This document shows, in pieces, positions 15,360 to 22,696 of a stretch of 33,288 nt of DNA (its first letter is position 1; each line of letters opens with the position of its first letter). Made by a program: the position numbers and the translations under genes. Under the pieces are notes generated by a model. It did not search any database, had not been told where the DNA came from, and saw only the letters and a list, made by a program, of their open reading frames with translations. The stretch spans positions 1-33,288 of the forward strand of contig NZ_CYSR01000014.1 of the NCBI RefSeq assembly GCF_001458395.1, given 5' to 3'. This DNA comes from Leisingera aquaemixtae (lineage in GTDB: Bacteria > Pseudomonadota > Alphaproteobacteria > Rhodobacterales > Rhodobacteraceae).

Positions 15360-15518
15360 GCGTTCAGACGCGGGCCTCCTGCGCGCATTTTGCGCAGCCA
15401 GCGGCCAAAAGATAACTCCAGGATGCGTTAAAGCAAACTCCGGGCCGGGTACGGGTGGCATGCCGGTGTGAATTGCGCCACAACAGGCGCAACGCATGAC
15501 CAGCTACAGGAGACCGGC

Positions 15519-16592
15519 GTGACCGTCACCCGTGAAACCGTCCTTGAGGCGCTCAGAACCATCACCGATCCCGTCAGCGGCAGCGATATCGTCAGTGCCG
15601 GGATCGCGCGTGCGGTCACCGTGGACGGCCGCACCGTCCGCTTTGTGCTGGAGATCGATCCCGGCAAGTCTGAGGCCTATGGCCCGGTGCGCGACAGGGC
15701 CGATGCCGCAGTCGCCGCGCTGCCGGGGGTGGAGAAAGTCTCTGCCATGCTGACCGCCCACTCGGAAAAGGCGCCGCCGGACCTGAAGCCCAAGCAGGCC
15801 GCCCAGCCGCAGCAGCAGCAGGCGCCGCAGAAGGTGCCGGACGTGGCGCGGATCCTGGCCGTGGCCTCGGGCAAGGGCGGGGTTGGCAAGTCTACCGTTT
15901 CGGCCAATATCGCCTGTGCGCTGGCAATGCAGGGGCGCAGGGTGGGGCTGCTGGACGCCGACGTCTATGGCCCGTCGCAGCCCAAGATGCTGGGGGTCAG
16001 CGGCCGCCCCGCAAGCCCGGACGGCAAGACCATCCTGCCGCTGCGCAACCACGGCGTCACCATGATGTCGATGGGGCTGATGACCGGCGAGGATCAGGCG
16101 GTGATCTGGCGCGGGCCGATGCTGATGGGGGCGCTGCAGCAGATGCTGTTGCAGGTGCAATGGGGCGATCTCGACGTGCTGATCGTCGATCTGCCGCCCG
16201 GCACCGGCGACGTGCAGATGACGCTGGCGCAGAAGACCCATGTGGATGGCGCCATTGTGGTCTCCACCCCGCAGGACGTGGCGCTGATCGATGCCCGCAA
16301 GGGCATCGACATGTTCCGCAAGATGAACGTGCCGGTGCTCGGCATGATCGAGAACATGTCGACCCACATCTGCTCCAATTGCGGCCATGAAGAGCACGTC
16401 TTCGGCCATGGCGGCGTGGCTCAGGAAGCGAAGAAACTCGGCGTGCCGCTGCTCGGTGAGGTGCCGCTGCATCTGGACGTGCGCCTGGCAGGCGACAACG
16501 GCACGCCGATCGTGGCCGGCAAGCCCGGCAGCGCTCAGGCCAAGGTCTTCCTCGACATCGCCACCCAATTGGTTGACGCAGGCGCGGCCTGA
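15519..16592 (+). CDS. mrp: Mrp/NBP35 family iron-sulfur cluster carrier ATPase
   Basis: A 357-residue cytoplasmic P-loop protein that binds and transfers Fe-S clusters to apoproteins (ApbC/Mrp). Residues 1-80 form the MIP18/DUF59 domain (VLEALRTITDPVSGSDIVSAG). A Q/P-rich linker (about 85-105) leads to the ATPase domain with the deviant Walker A GKGGVGKST (118-126), LLDADVYGPSQPKML, the Walker B-like VLIVDLPPGTGD, and the cluster-binding C285-x-x-C288 in ICSNCGHEE. The start is taken as GTG at 15519, with AGGAG 6 bp upstream; an in-frame ATG 17 codons earlier lacks a ribosome site. It stands alone between gap and the phn cluster. Confidence 0.92.
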   Translation: MTVTRETVLEALRTITDPVSGSDIVSAGIARAVTVDGRTVRFVLEIDPGKSEAYGPVRDRADAAVAALPGVEKVSAMLTAHSEKAPPDLKPKQAAQPQQQQAPQKVPDVARILAVASGKGGVGKSTVSANIACALAMQGRRVGLLDADVYGPSQPKMLGVSGRPASPDGKTILPLRNHGVTMMSMGLMTGEDQAVIWRGPMLMGALQQMLLQVQWGDLDVLIVDLPPGTGDVQMTLAQKTHVDGAIVVSTPQDVALIDARKGIDMFRKMNVPVLGMIENMSTHICSNCGHEEHVFGHGGVAQEAKKLGVPLLGEVPLHLDVRLAGDNGTPIVAGKPGSAQAKVFLDIATQLVDAGAA

Positions 16593-16816
16593 AATCAGCC
16601 AGGCCCGGGTCAAGGGCCGCAAAGCGGCGGTGCGCAGCACCGTTCACCCTTGAGGCGGGGATGGCGAACCGCATAATGCACAAGGCGCTTCAGGGCAAAT
16701 CTGCCCCTGAAGCGCGTCTCAGCAGCTTCTTGCAGCGCTGCGCAGCGGCGCCACGCCCAACTGTGACGGGCATTCTGTGAATGTCCGGGAACAGGCGGGA
16801 GCCCCCGCCTGCCGGA
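16593..16816. other. Intergenic region with two hairpins between convergent mrp and phn genes
   Basis: GCGCTTCAGGG (16685-16695) pairs perfectly over 11 bp with CCCTGAAGCGC (16705-16715), without a U-tail. CAGGCGGG (16792-16799) pairs with CCCGCCTG (16804-16811), just past the acetyltransferase stop, and may terminate the phn transcript on the minus strand. No gene was recognised in the region. Confidence 0.5.
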
Positions 16817-17431
16817 TCAGGCGTATTTCTCCAGAAATTCCTCGGCCCGCAACTGGCGGAAATCCGGCAGCGCGGCACGCAAGGCATCGTGCTCCCAGTC
16901 CCACCAGGCCAGGTTCAACATCTGCCCGGCCACGGCTTCCGGATAGCGGCGGCGGATCACCCGGGCGGTGTTGCCGCCGACAATCGTATAGGGCGCCACA
17001 TCCTTGGTCACAATCGCGCCCGAGGCCACAACCGCGCCATCGCCGACAGTCACCTCCGGCTTGATCATCGCGCCGTGGCCGATCCAGGTGTCATGGCCGA
17101 TCCGGGCCATCCGCCCGGCGCGGCGGGCGAACCAGTCGGCGTCATCCTCCGCATCCTCCCAATAGCTTGCGGAGCGGTAGAGGAAATGGTGCTGCGACGC
17201 CTTTTCCATAGGGTGATCCGTGGCGCCGATGCGGACACAGCTTGCGATATTGGCGAATTTGCCGATCTGCGCATTGGCGATGTCGCAGGTGCGGTCGCAA
17301 TAGCTGTAGTCTCCGACCGCCGAATTTGCGACCCGGCTGCCGGCGCCGATCTCCACATAAGCGCCGAAGGTGCTGCCGGTGATCTCGCAACCCGGGTGAA
17401 TCAGCGGCGCTTCTGCTTTCAAACGGGCCAT
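16817..17431 (-). CDS. Phosphonate-associated hexapeptide-repeat acyltransferase
   Basis: A 204-residue left-handed beta-helix protein with hexapeptide repeats in two blocks: GCEITGSTFGAYVEIGAGSRVANSAVGDYSYC, then IGHDTWIGHGAMIKPEVTVGDGAVVASGAIVTKDVAPYTIVGGNTARVIRRRY. Between them is a loop with ATDHPMEKASQHHFLYR typical of the 'phosphonate metabolism transferase, hexapeptide repeat' family (TIGR03308) of the chloramphenicol/virginiamycin acetyltransferase fold. H in ATDHP and in IGHGAM are candidate catalytic residues. The family is defined by co-occurrence with phn genes; it may acylate aminoalkylphosphonates, but the substrate is unproven. AAAGGA lies 6 bp before the start. It is the last gene of the minus-strand phn run. 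Confidence 0.83.
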   Translation of the reverse strand: MARLKAEAPLIHPGCEITGSTFGAYVEIGAGSRVANSAVGDYSYCDRTCDIANAQIGKFANIASCVRIGATDHPMEKASQHHFLYRSASYWEDAEDDADWFARRAGRMARIGHDTWIGHGAMIKPEVTVGDGAVVASGAIVTKDVAPYTIVGGNTARVIRRRYPEAVAGQMLNLAWWDWEHDALRAALPDFRQLRAEEFLEKYA

Positions 17432-17463
17432 GCTCTATCCTTTCCCATCTCCCCGCCCGCAGC

Positions 17464-18828
17464 TCAGGGCAGCAGGAAGGCTGTGCCCGCGCGCCCCTTG
17501 CGCCGGGGTTTGCCGCCCTCGCCCTTGATCAGGCGGCGGCGCAGCCAGCCGGAGAACCAGTCCATCAGCATCACCATCAGGATGATCAGGGTGATGTAAT
17601 AGGCCACTTCCTCCCAGTCCTTCTGGGTGATGATCGCCTGGGTCAGCAGCAACCCGATGCCGCCGCCGGTGATCGCGCCGATGATGGTGGCGGAGCGGGT
17701 GTTCGATTCCAGGAAGTACAAAAGCTGGCTCAGCAAAACCGGCGTGATCTGCGGGATCACCCCGAAGCGGTAGCGCTGCACCGGTCCCGCACCGGTGGAG
17801 GCGACGCCCTCGATCTGCTTCTGGTCGACGTTTTCCAGCGCCTCGGAGAAGATCTTGCCGAAGGTGCCGGTGTCCGTCACCAGGATCGCCAGCGCGCCGG
17901 TCAGCGGCCCGGGGCCAAAGGCGCGGGCCAGCACCACGGTCCAGATCAGCGAGTCGACGCCGCGGACAAAGTCAAACAGGCGGCGCATGGCAAAGCGGAT
18001 GCTGCGCAGCGGCATGAAGTTGCGGGTCGCGGCAAAGGCCAGCGGCAGCGCGATGATGCCCGCGCCGATGGTGCCAAGGAAGGCCATCAGCAAGGTCTCG
18101 GCAATCGCCCAAGCCACATCCTGATGGCGCCACATCTTGTTGGTCCAGAACTCCTGGAAGATCGCGCCGCCCTCGCCGGTGGCGGCCCGCTGCAGCAGCT
18201 CCGCGGCCCCCATGCCGTAGTACGGGCTGTCGAGGGTGAAGAAGAACAGCTCCCACCCCGCGAAATAGCGGAACACCTCGGCCCGGTTGCGGGTCACGGT
18301 CAGGCGGCCGGCGTCTGTGGTGACCGCCAGACGGTTCTTGGAAACACTGATCCACTCCGGCACATCGCCTGCCGGCAGCTCCGTCTGCACCCCTGCTCTG
18401 CGGCTCGGGGTGGCGCGCACGACGCCATAGCCCGGGATCAAGTATTCGATGGTTTCCGGCCCGAAGGTAACAACATGGCCATCCTCCAGATCAATCACCG
18501 TGGTCTCGCCCAGAGCCACCCAGTCCGGCGACATGCCCTCGGGATAGGCTCCCTTCCGCTCGCCCTCGATCGCCACGGAAACCGCGCCGCTGCGGTTGTC
18601 GCGGGTGACATGGGTCTTGTAGCTGTAGCTGTCGCTGATCAGGGTCCGCGCGTTGTCCAGGCTGGCCCGCTCCCACAGGCCCGGCATGTCGAAGGCCACA
18701 AACACATAGGCCAGATAGGCCAGCACCGCGGCGGGCAGAGCGAAGTTCATCAGCCGCTTCTTCAGGAACAGCCGCGAGATGTCCGACTTCAGGTCTGCCG
18801 GCGTCAGGGTGGTGTCGAAAGTGGTCAT
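17464..18828 (-). CDS. phnE: Phosphonate ABC transporter permease with large extracytoplasmic insertion
   Basis: A 454-residue inner-membrane permease, much longer than the roughly 270-290 residues of typical PhnE. Residues 29-49 form the first membrane segment. Residues about 52-235 are a polar, beta-rich insert without membrane segments (for example KTHVTRDNRSGAVSVAIEG, then VIDLEDGHVVTFGPETIEYLIPGYG), presumably periplasmic. The remainder is the normal permease core with several segments and the EAA-type loop ENVDQKQIEGVASTGAGPVQRYRFG, which contacts PhnC. With the next upstream gene it would form a heterodimeric channel. Its start overlaps the upstream phnE stop by 4 bp (ATGA). The insert could interact with the PhnD binding protein or the ligand; that is inference. 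Confidence 0.87.
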   Translation of the reverse strand: MTTFDTTLTPADLKSDISRLFLKKRLMNFALPAAVLAYLAYVFVAFDMPGLWERASLDNARTLISDSYSYKTHVTRDNRSGAVSVAIEGERKGAYPEGMSPDWVALGETTVIDLEDGHVVTFGPETIEYLIPGYGVVRATPSRRAGVQTELPAGDVPEWISVSKNRLAVTTDAGRLTVTRNRAEVFRYFAGWELFFFTLDSPYYGMGAAELLQRAATGEGGAIFQEFWTNKMWRHQDVAWAIAETLLMAFLGTIGAGIIALPLAFAATRNFMPLRSIRFAMRRLFDFVRGVDSLIWTVVLARAFGPGPLTGALAILVTDTGTFGKIFSEALENVDQKQIEGVASTGAGPVQRYRFGVIPQITPVLLSQLLYFLESNTRSATIIGAITGGGIGLLLTQAIITQKDWEEVAYYITLIILMVMLMDWFSGWLRRRLIKGEGGKPRRKGRAGTAFLLP

Positions 18829-19694
18829 GCCTTCGCTCCATGGGTCAGGCGGTCGCGCAGCAGGCCGGACAGCTGGTCAACGGCCACGATGGTGACAAAC
18901 AGGAGAAGGAAAATCGCAGCGGCCTCGTCATAGCGCCCCTGCCCCCAGGACATGGCGTTCTTCAGCTCATACCCGATACCGCCCGCGCCGACGAAGCCGA
19001 GGATTGCGGAGGCGCGGATGTTGATCTCAAACCTCAACAGCGCGTAGCTGACGTAATTCGGGCCGACCTGCGGGATCACCCCCAGCGTCATCCGCTGCGC
19101 CCAGGTGGCCCCGACAGAGGTGAGGCCCTCGACCGGTTTCAGGGAGGCGTTTTCGTTCACCTCGGAAAACAGCTTGCCCAGCGCGCCGGCCGTGTGGATG
19201 GCGATGGCGAGCATCGCAGCCACCGGCCCGCCGCCAAGCACGAAGATCAGCACCAGCGCGATGACGATTTCGGGGATAGCGCGGCAAATGTCGCTGATGC
19301 GGCGGAACAGCGGGATCAGCGCAGGCCACGGCGCCATGCCGCGGGTCGCCAGCAGCGACAGCAGGGTGCCGAACACGGCGCCCACAAGGGTCGAGGCGGC
19401 AGCGATGTTCAGCGTCTCCACCAGCGCCGGAAAAAAATGCACCAGATGCCCGGGCAGCTGCGCGGCCTTCTCGGCGGCTTCCGCCAGCACTTCGGCAGGG
19501 TAGTCGAAAATGCGTGTGAACCCGTCGGCAAAGGAGCCTGCGTTACGGGCATCCGCAGTGCGGAACCCCGCTGCCATCAGCGCCACGAAAACCGCCAGAA
19601 GGATACCGCCATAAAGCCGCTTGCGCTGGGTGTGGGCGGTGTAGTGCTGCCGGATATCCTCGATGCCCGGCCGGGCGGCTGTCAGTTCTGCCAT
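18825..19694 (-). CDS. phnE: Phosphonate ABC transporter permease
   Basis: A 289-residue inner-membrane permease of the PhnE family of normal length. The first segment is at about 28-46, followed by a short amphipathic region and a core of about five segments from residue 90 on. The EAA loop ENASLKPVEGLTSVGATWAQRMTLGVIPQV near 190-220 is the PhnC contact, and GFVGAGGIGYELKNAM follows. It imports phosphonates or phosphate esters delivered by PhnD with ATP hydrolysis by PhnC. The gene is 114 bp downstream of phnD, with a stem-loop between them, and overlaps the second permease gene by 4 bp. Confidence 0.9.
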   Translation of the reverse strand: MAELTAARPGIEDIRQHYTAHTQRKRLYGGILLAVFVALMAAGFRTADARNAGSFADGFTRIFDYPAEVLAEAAEKAAQLPGHLVHFFPALVETLNIAAASTLVGAVFGTLLSLLATRGMAPWPALIPLFRRISDICRAIPEIVIALVLIFVLGGGPVAAMLAIAIHTAGALGKLFSEVNENASLKPVEGLTSVGATWAQRMTLGVIPQVGPNYVSYALLRFEINIRASAILGFVGAGGIGYELKNAMSWGQGRYDEAAAIFLLLFVTIVAVDQLSGLLRDRLTHGAKA

Positions 19695-19745
19695 TTGGGG
19701 ATCCTGGTCTTGATGGGACGGCCGTTGCAGAAGCCATCGGGAAAT

Positions 19746-19778
19746 TGCGGGGACCCAAGACAGGCCCGGACCCCCGCA
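19746..19778 (-). terminator. Stem-loop between phnD and phnE
   Basis: TGCGGGG (19746-19752) and CCCCGCA (19772-19778) pair perfectly; read on the minus strand, three to four further pairs including G-U are possible. There is no strong U-tail. It probably protects the 3' end of the phnD message or lowers permease expression relative to the binding protein. Confidence 0.45.
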
Positions 19779-19808
19779 GAACAGAGTTCAATAAGTGCTG
19801 GGCTGAAA

Positions 19809-20711
19809 TTACTCGGACTTCAGCTTCCGGGCTTCGATGATCACCTCATAGGCGTCATGGGTGATCGGGTCGAAGCTCTTGGCCTCCCCCGCTGCGACAC
19901 CGTAGAAGCAGTCACGGTCGATTTCGCTGAGGTTGTCCATAAGAGCGGTCATCTTGGCTTTGACTTCTGCCGGCAGGGCCTTGCGCAGAACAACCGGGCC
20001 TTCCGGGATCGGGGCGGATTTCCAGATCTCGACCATGTCGTTCATGTCGACCAGGCCTGCATCCACGGCACGGCGCAGGGCGCCGGACTGGTAGCCGTCT
20101 TCCCATTCACCCAAGCCGTCGGCCCAGGTCACACCGCCGTCCACATCCCCGTTGGCAACCGCAACGATGGTCTGCTCATGGCCGCCGGTGAACTTCACTT
20201 CGCCAAAATAGTCGCCCGAGTCCATGCTGGCATTGATCTTGTTCGGGATCTCGATGGACGGGATCAGGTAGCCCGAGGTGGAGTTCGGATCACCAAAGCC
20301 GAAAGTCTTGCCCTTCAGGTCTTCCAGCGAGGTGATGCCGCTGTCCTTGCGGGCAAAGCCGACCGAGTAGTAGCCATAGCCTCCGTCGCTGTTCACCTTG
20401 ACCAGAACCGGCTCAACCGCTTCCGGGTCGGACAGGTAGGTCTTGGCATATCCCGACGCGCCCAGCCAGGCCATGTCGATGGTGCCGCCCAGAAGGCCCT
20501 GGATCACGCCGTTGTAGTCCGCAGGCGCAAACAGCTTGGTTTCGACACCCAGCTCTTTCTCGGCATATTCCCGCAGGCATTCGTTGTTGTTCAGACGGTC
20601 CTGCGCGTTCTCGCCGCCCAGGATGCCGATGCGGAATTCCTTGATCTCTTCAGCCGCAACGGGGGCGGTCAGCGCGGTGGTTGCCAGAACGGCAGCAATC
20701 AGTTTCTTCAT
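19809..20711 (-). CDS. phnD: Phosphonate ABC transporter periplasmic binding protein
   Basis: A 300-residue exported protein of the PhnD family. The signal peptide MKKLIAAVLATTALTAPVAAEE is cleaved after about residue 20. The mature part begins with FRIGILGGENAQDRLNN, followed by LFAPADYNGVIQGLLGGTIDMAWLGASGYAKTY and LKGKTFGFGDPNSTSGYLIPS, the usual phosphonate-pocket segments (Y, S-T-S and the GGHEQTIVAVANGDVDGG stretch). It captures phosphonates such as 2-aminoethylphosphonate in the periplasm. GGAG lies about 10 bp before the start. It sits between phnC and the two permease genes, with a GC hairpin on each side. Confidence 0.92.
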   Translation of the reverse strand: MKKLIAAVLATTALTAPVAAEEIKEFRIGILGGENAQDRLNNNECLREYAEKELGVETKLFAPADYNGVIQGLLGGTIDMAWLGASGYAKTYLSDPEAVEPVLVKVNSDGGYGYYSVGFARKDSGITSLEDLKGKTFGFGDPNSTSGYLIPSIEIPNKINASMDSGDYFGEVKFTGGHEQTIVAVANGDVDGGVTWADGLGEWEDGYQSGALRRAVDAGLVDMNDMVEIWKSAPIPEGPVVLRKALPAEVKAKMTALMDNLSEIDRDCFYGVAAGEAKSFDPITHDAYEVIIEARKLKSE

Positions 20712-20775
20712 CTTATGTCTCTCCGGTTGGGTCCCGGCAAAGCAGCCCGCCGGGTCGATGAATTCAGGGTCGGGG

Positions 20776-21594
20776 TTATTCGGCGGGAATGGCGGCGCGC
20801 AGGACGTCCGTCTTTTCCAGCGTTTCAATCTCGGTTGAGGTGGCCGCCTCGGAGAATGCCTCTCCGGCGCCGTAAATCTCGCGGGCCACACCTGTGGTCA
20901 GCTGCTCCGGCAGTCCGTCAAACACGATGCGCCCGTCGCGCATGCCGACAACCCGGTCGCAATACCGGCGCGCAGTGTCCAGCGTGTGCAGGTTGGCGAT
21001 GACGGTGCGGCCGTCCTCCTCGTGGATGCGGCGCAGCGCCTCCATCACGGTCTGGGCATTCATCGGGTCGAGCGAGGCAATCGGCTCATCCGCCAGGATG
21101 ATCTTCGGATCCTGCATCAGCGCCCGGGCAATCGCCACCCGCTGCTGCTGGCCGCCCGACAGCGCCTCGGCCCGCTTGGCGGCATGTTCGGCGATGCCCA
21201 GCCGGTCCAGGATATCAATTGCCTGGTGGATGTCATCCATCGGGTAGAGGTTGAACAGCGTCGCCATCGCGTTGCGGCGGTTCAGCGTCCCGTGCAGCAC
21301 GTTGGAGACCACATCCATCCGCGGCACCAGGTTGAACTGCTGAAAGATCATCGCGCAGTCGAACTGCCAGGCGCGCTTGTCTTTGCCCTTCAGACCGGTG
21401 ATCTCGCGGCCCTCGAACAGGATGCGGCCAGCGCTTGCGTCCTCCAGCCGGTTCAGCATCCGCAGCAGGGTGGATTTGCCCGCGCCGGAGCGGCCGATGA
21501 TGCCGATCATGCAGGGCTTGTCGATGTCCAGCGTGGCGGCATCCACCGCAATCTTGCCGCCGAATTTCTTTGTCAGCTTGTCAATGCGCAGCAC
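20776..21594 (-). CDS. phnC: Phosphonate ABC transporter ATP-binding protein
   Basis: A 272-residue cytoplasmic ABC ATPase. It has Walker [10 protein letters not shown] (34-42), Q-loop [20 protein letters not shown] (83-102), ABC signature LSGGQQQR (145-152), Walker B IILADEP (165-171), and the H-loop histidine in [17 protein letters not shown]. The [10 protein letters not shown] run after the Q-loop is characteristic of PhnC. It powers the PhnE permeases. It is the first gene of the phn run; a Pho-box-like element lies 54-71 bp upstream of the start. Confidence 0.93.
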   Translation of the reverse strand: MLRIDKLTKKFGGKIAVDAATLDIDKPCMIGIIGRSGAGKSTLLRMLNRLEDASAGRILFEGREITGLKGKDKRAWQFDCAMIFQQFNLVPRMDVVSNVLHGTLNRRNAMATLFNLYPMDDIHQAIDILDRLGIAEHAAKRAEALSGGQQQRVAIARALMQDPKIILADEPIASLDPMNAQTVMEALRRIHEEDGRTVIANLHTLDTARRYCDRVVGMRDGRIVFDGLPEQLTTGVAREIYGAGEAFSEAATSTEIETLEKTDVLRAAIPAE

Positions 21595-21647
21595 GGGGCG
21601 CTCCCTTCTCGTTCCGGGAATGCCTAGAGCCTGCGCTCAAAGCTCTT

Positions 21648-21665
21648 GTGTCACTGCCGTGAAAG
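21648..21665 (-). promoter_or_regulatory. Candidate Pho box upstream of phnC
   Basis: On the minus strand CTTTCACGGCAGTGACAC (21665 down to 21648) matches the PhoB consensus of two 7-bp half-sites with 11-bp periodicity (CTGTCAT, 4-bp gap, CTGTCAC) at about 11 of 14 half-site positions. A further GTTACAA partial half-site adjoins at 21666-21672. Position and gene function support control by phosphate starvation. Confidence 0.5.
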
Positions 21666-21823
21666 TTTTGTAACGCCGTCCATTGCAACCCGCAGACGTG
21701 CAACCCGCGGGCGGTGCGGGCAGGGAAACAACCCGGCAGCGCATTCTGCCCCTGTCAACAACGGGCCGGAGGGTCTATATGGCCTGCGACTCCTCATTCC
21801 CCTTTGCAAAAGGAAGCTGCCAG

Positions 21824-22513
21824 ATGTCCTTTGACCGCAAGATCAAGATCGCGCCCTCCATCCTTTCCGCCGATTTCGCCAACTTCGGCCAGGAGATCCA
21901 GGCGATCGAAGCCCAGGGCGCCGATTGGGTGCATGTGGATGTGATGGACGGGCATTTCGTGCCGAACCTCACCTTCGGCCCGCAGGCGGTGAAGGCGTTC
22001 CGCCCGCATGTGAAGACGGTGATGGACGTGCACCTGATGATCGCGCCGGTCGATCCCTATATCGACGCCTACGCCGATGCCGGCGCCGACGTGCTGACCG
22101 CGCATTTCGAGGCAGGCCCGCACATCCACCGCACCCTGCAGGCCATCCGCGGGGCGGGCATGAAGGCCGGTGTAGCGCTGAACCCCGGCACCCCGGCCGA
22201 GGCGGTGGAACACCTCCTGGACCTGACGGACCTGGTCTGCGTGATGACCGTGAACCCGGGCTTTGGCGGCCAGAAATTCATCGACATGACCGCCAAGATC
22301 CGCCGCCTGCGGTCGATGATCGGCGACCGCCCCGTGCATATCGAGATCGACGGCGGAGTCGACCCCGTCACCGCGCCGCTGGTGGCCGAGGCCGGCGCTG
22401 ACGTGCTGGTCGCAGGCTCCGCCGTGTTCAAGGGCGGATCGGTCGACACCCCGGAGGTCTACGGCGAAAACATCCGCAAGATCCGTTCCGCCACAGAAGG
22501 CACGTGGGTGTAA
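21824..22513 (+). CDS. rpe: Ribulose-phosphate 3-epimerase
   Basis: A 229-residue TIM-barrel enzyme interconverting ribulose-5-phosphate and xylulose-5-phosphate. Landmarks include IAPSILSADFANFG (8-21), the metal ligands in HVDVMDGHFVPNLTFG (38-53), DVHLMI, ALNPGTPAEAVEHLLDLTDLVCVMTVNPGFGGQKFI, and EIDGGVDPVTAPLVAEAGADVLVAGSAVFKG with the catalytic aspartate and phosphate-binding loop. The ATG at 21824 follows AGGAAG by about 7 bp. It is divergent from phnC, with a shared upstream region of about 230 bp, and ends in a strong terminator. Confidence 0.95.
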   Translation: MSFDRKIKIAPSILSADFANFGQEIQAIEAQGADWVHVDVMDGHFVPNLTFGPQAVKAFRPHVKTVMDVHLMIAPVDPYIDAYADAGADVLTAHFEAGPHIHRTLQAIRGAGMKAGVALNPGTPAEAVEHLLDLTDLVCVMTVNPGFGGQKFIDMTAKIRRLRSMIGDRPVHIEIDGGVDPVTAPLVAEAGADVLVAGSAVFKGGSVDTPEVYGENIRKIRSATEGTWV

Positions 22514-22575
22514 GGCACGGGGCACTCCCGCCAATCGCCAGGCGCATCAAATATGCACCGCTCTTGTTGGGCCAG

Positions 22576-22603
22576 GCGCCGCGCAACCCGCGCGGCGCTT
22601 TTT
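22576..22603 (+). terminator. Rho-independent terminator of rpe
   Basis: GCGCCGCGC (22576-22584) and GCGCGGCGC (22590-22598) form a perfect 9-bp stem with an AACCC loop, followed by TTTTTC. Confidence 0.9.
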
Positions 22604-22631
22604 CGTGATACAGCCAGCATTTGCGCGCCCC

Positions 22632-22675
22632 GCCCGGCAGCGCCGGGCCGCGCCCTGACGGCCCTCGACGGGCCG
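22632..22675 (-). terminator. Two GC hairpins downstream of the fadJ-type gene
   Basis: GCCCGGC/GCCGGGC (22632-22648, 3-nt loop) and CGGCCC/GGGCCG (22659-22675, 5-nt loop) lie just past the stop at 22697. They lack U-tails on the minus strand, so they may be 3'-end-protecting structures or weak terminators. Confidence 0.35.
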
Positions 22676-22696
22676 GAAGGGCGCCCGCCCGCCTGC

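Noticed and set aside
18840-21002. 720-codon plus-strand open frame opposite phnE and phnD
   Set aside because: A shadow of the minus-strand phn genes, with low-complexity composition and no recognisable domain.
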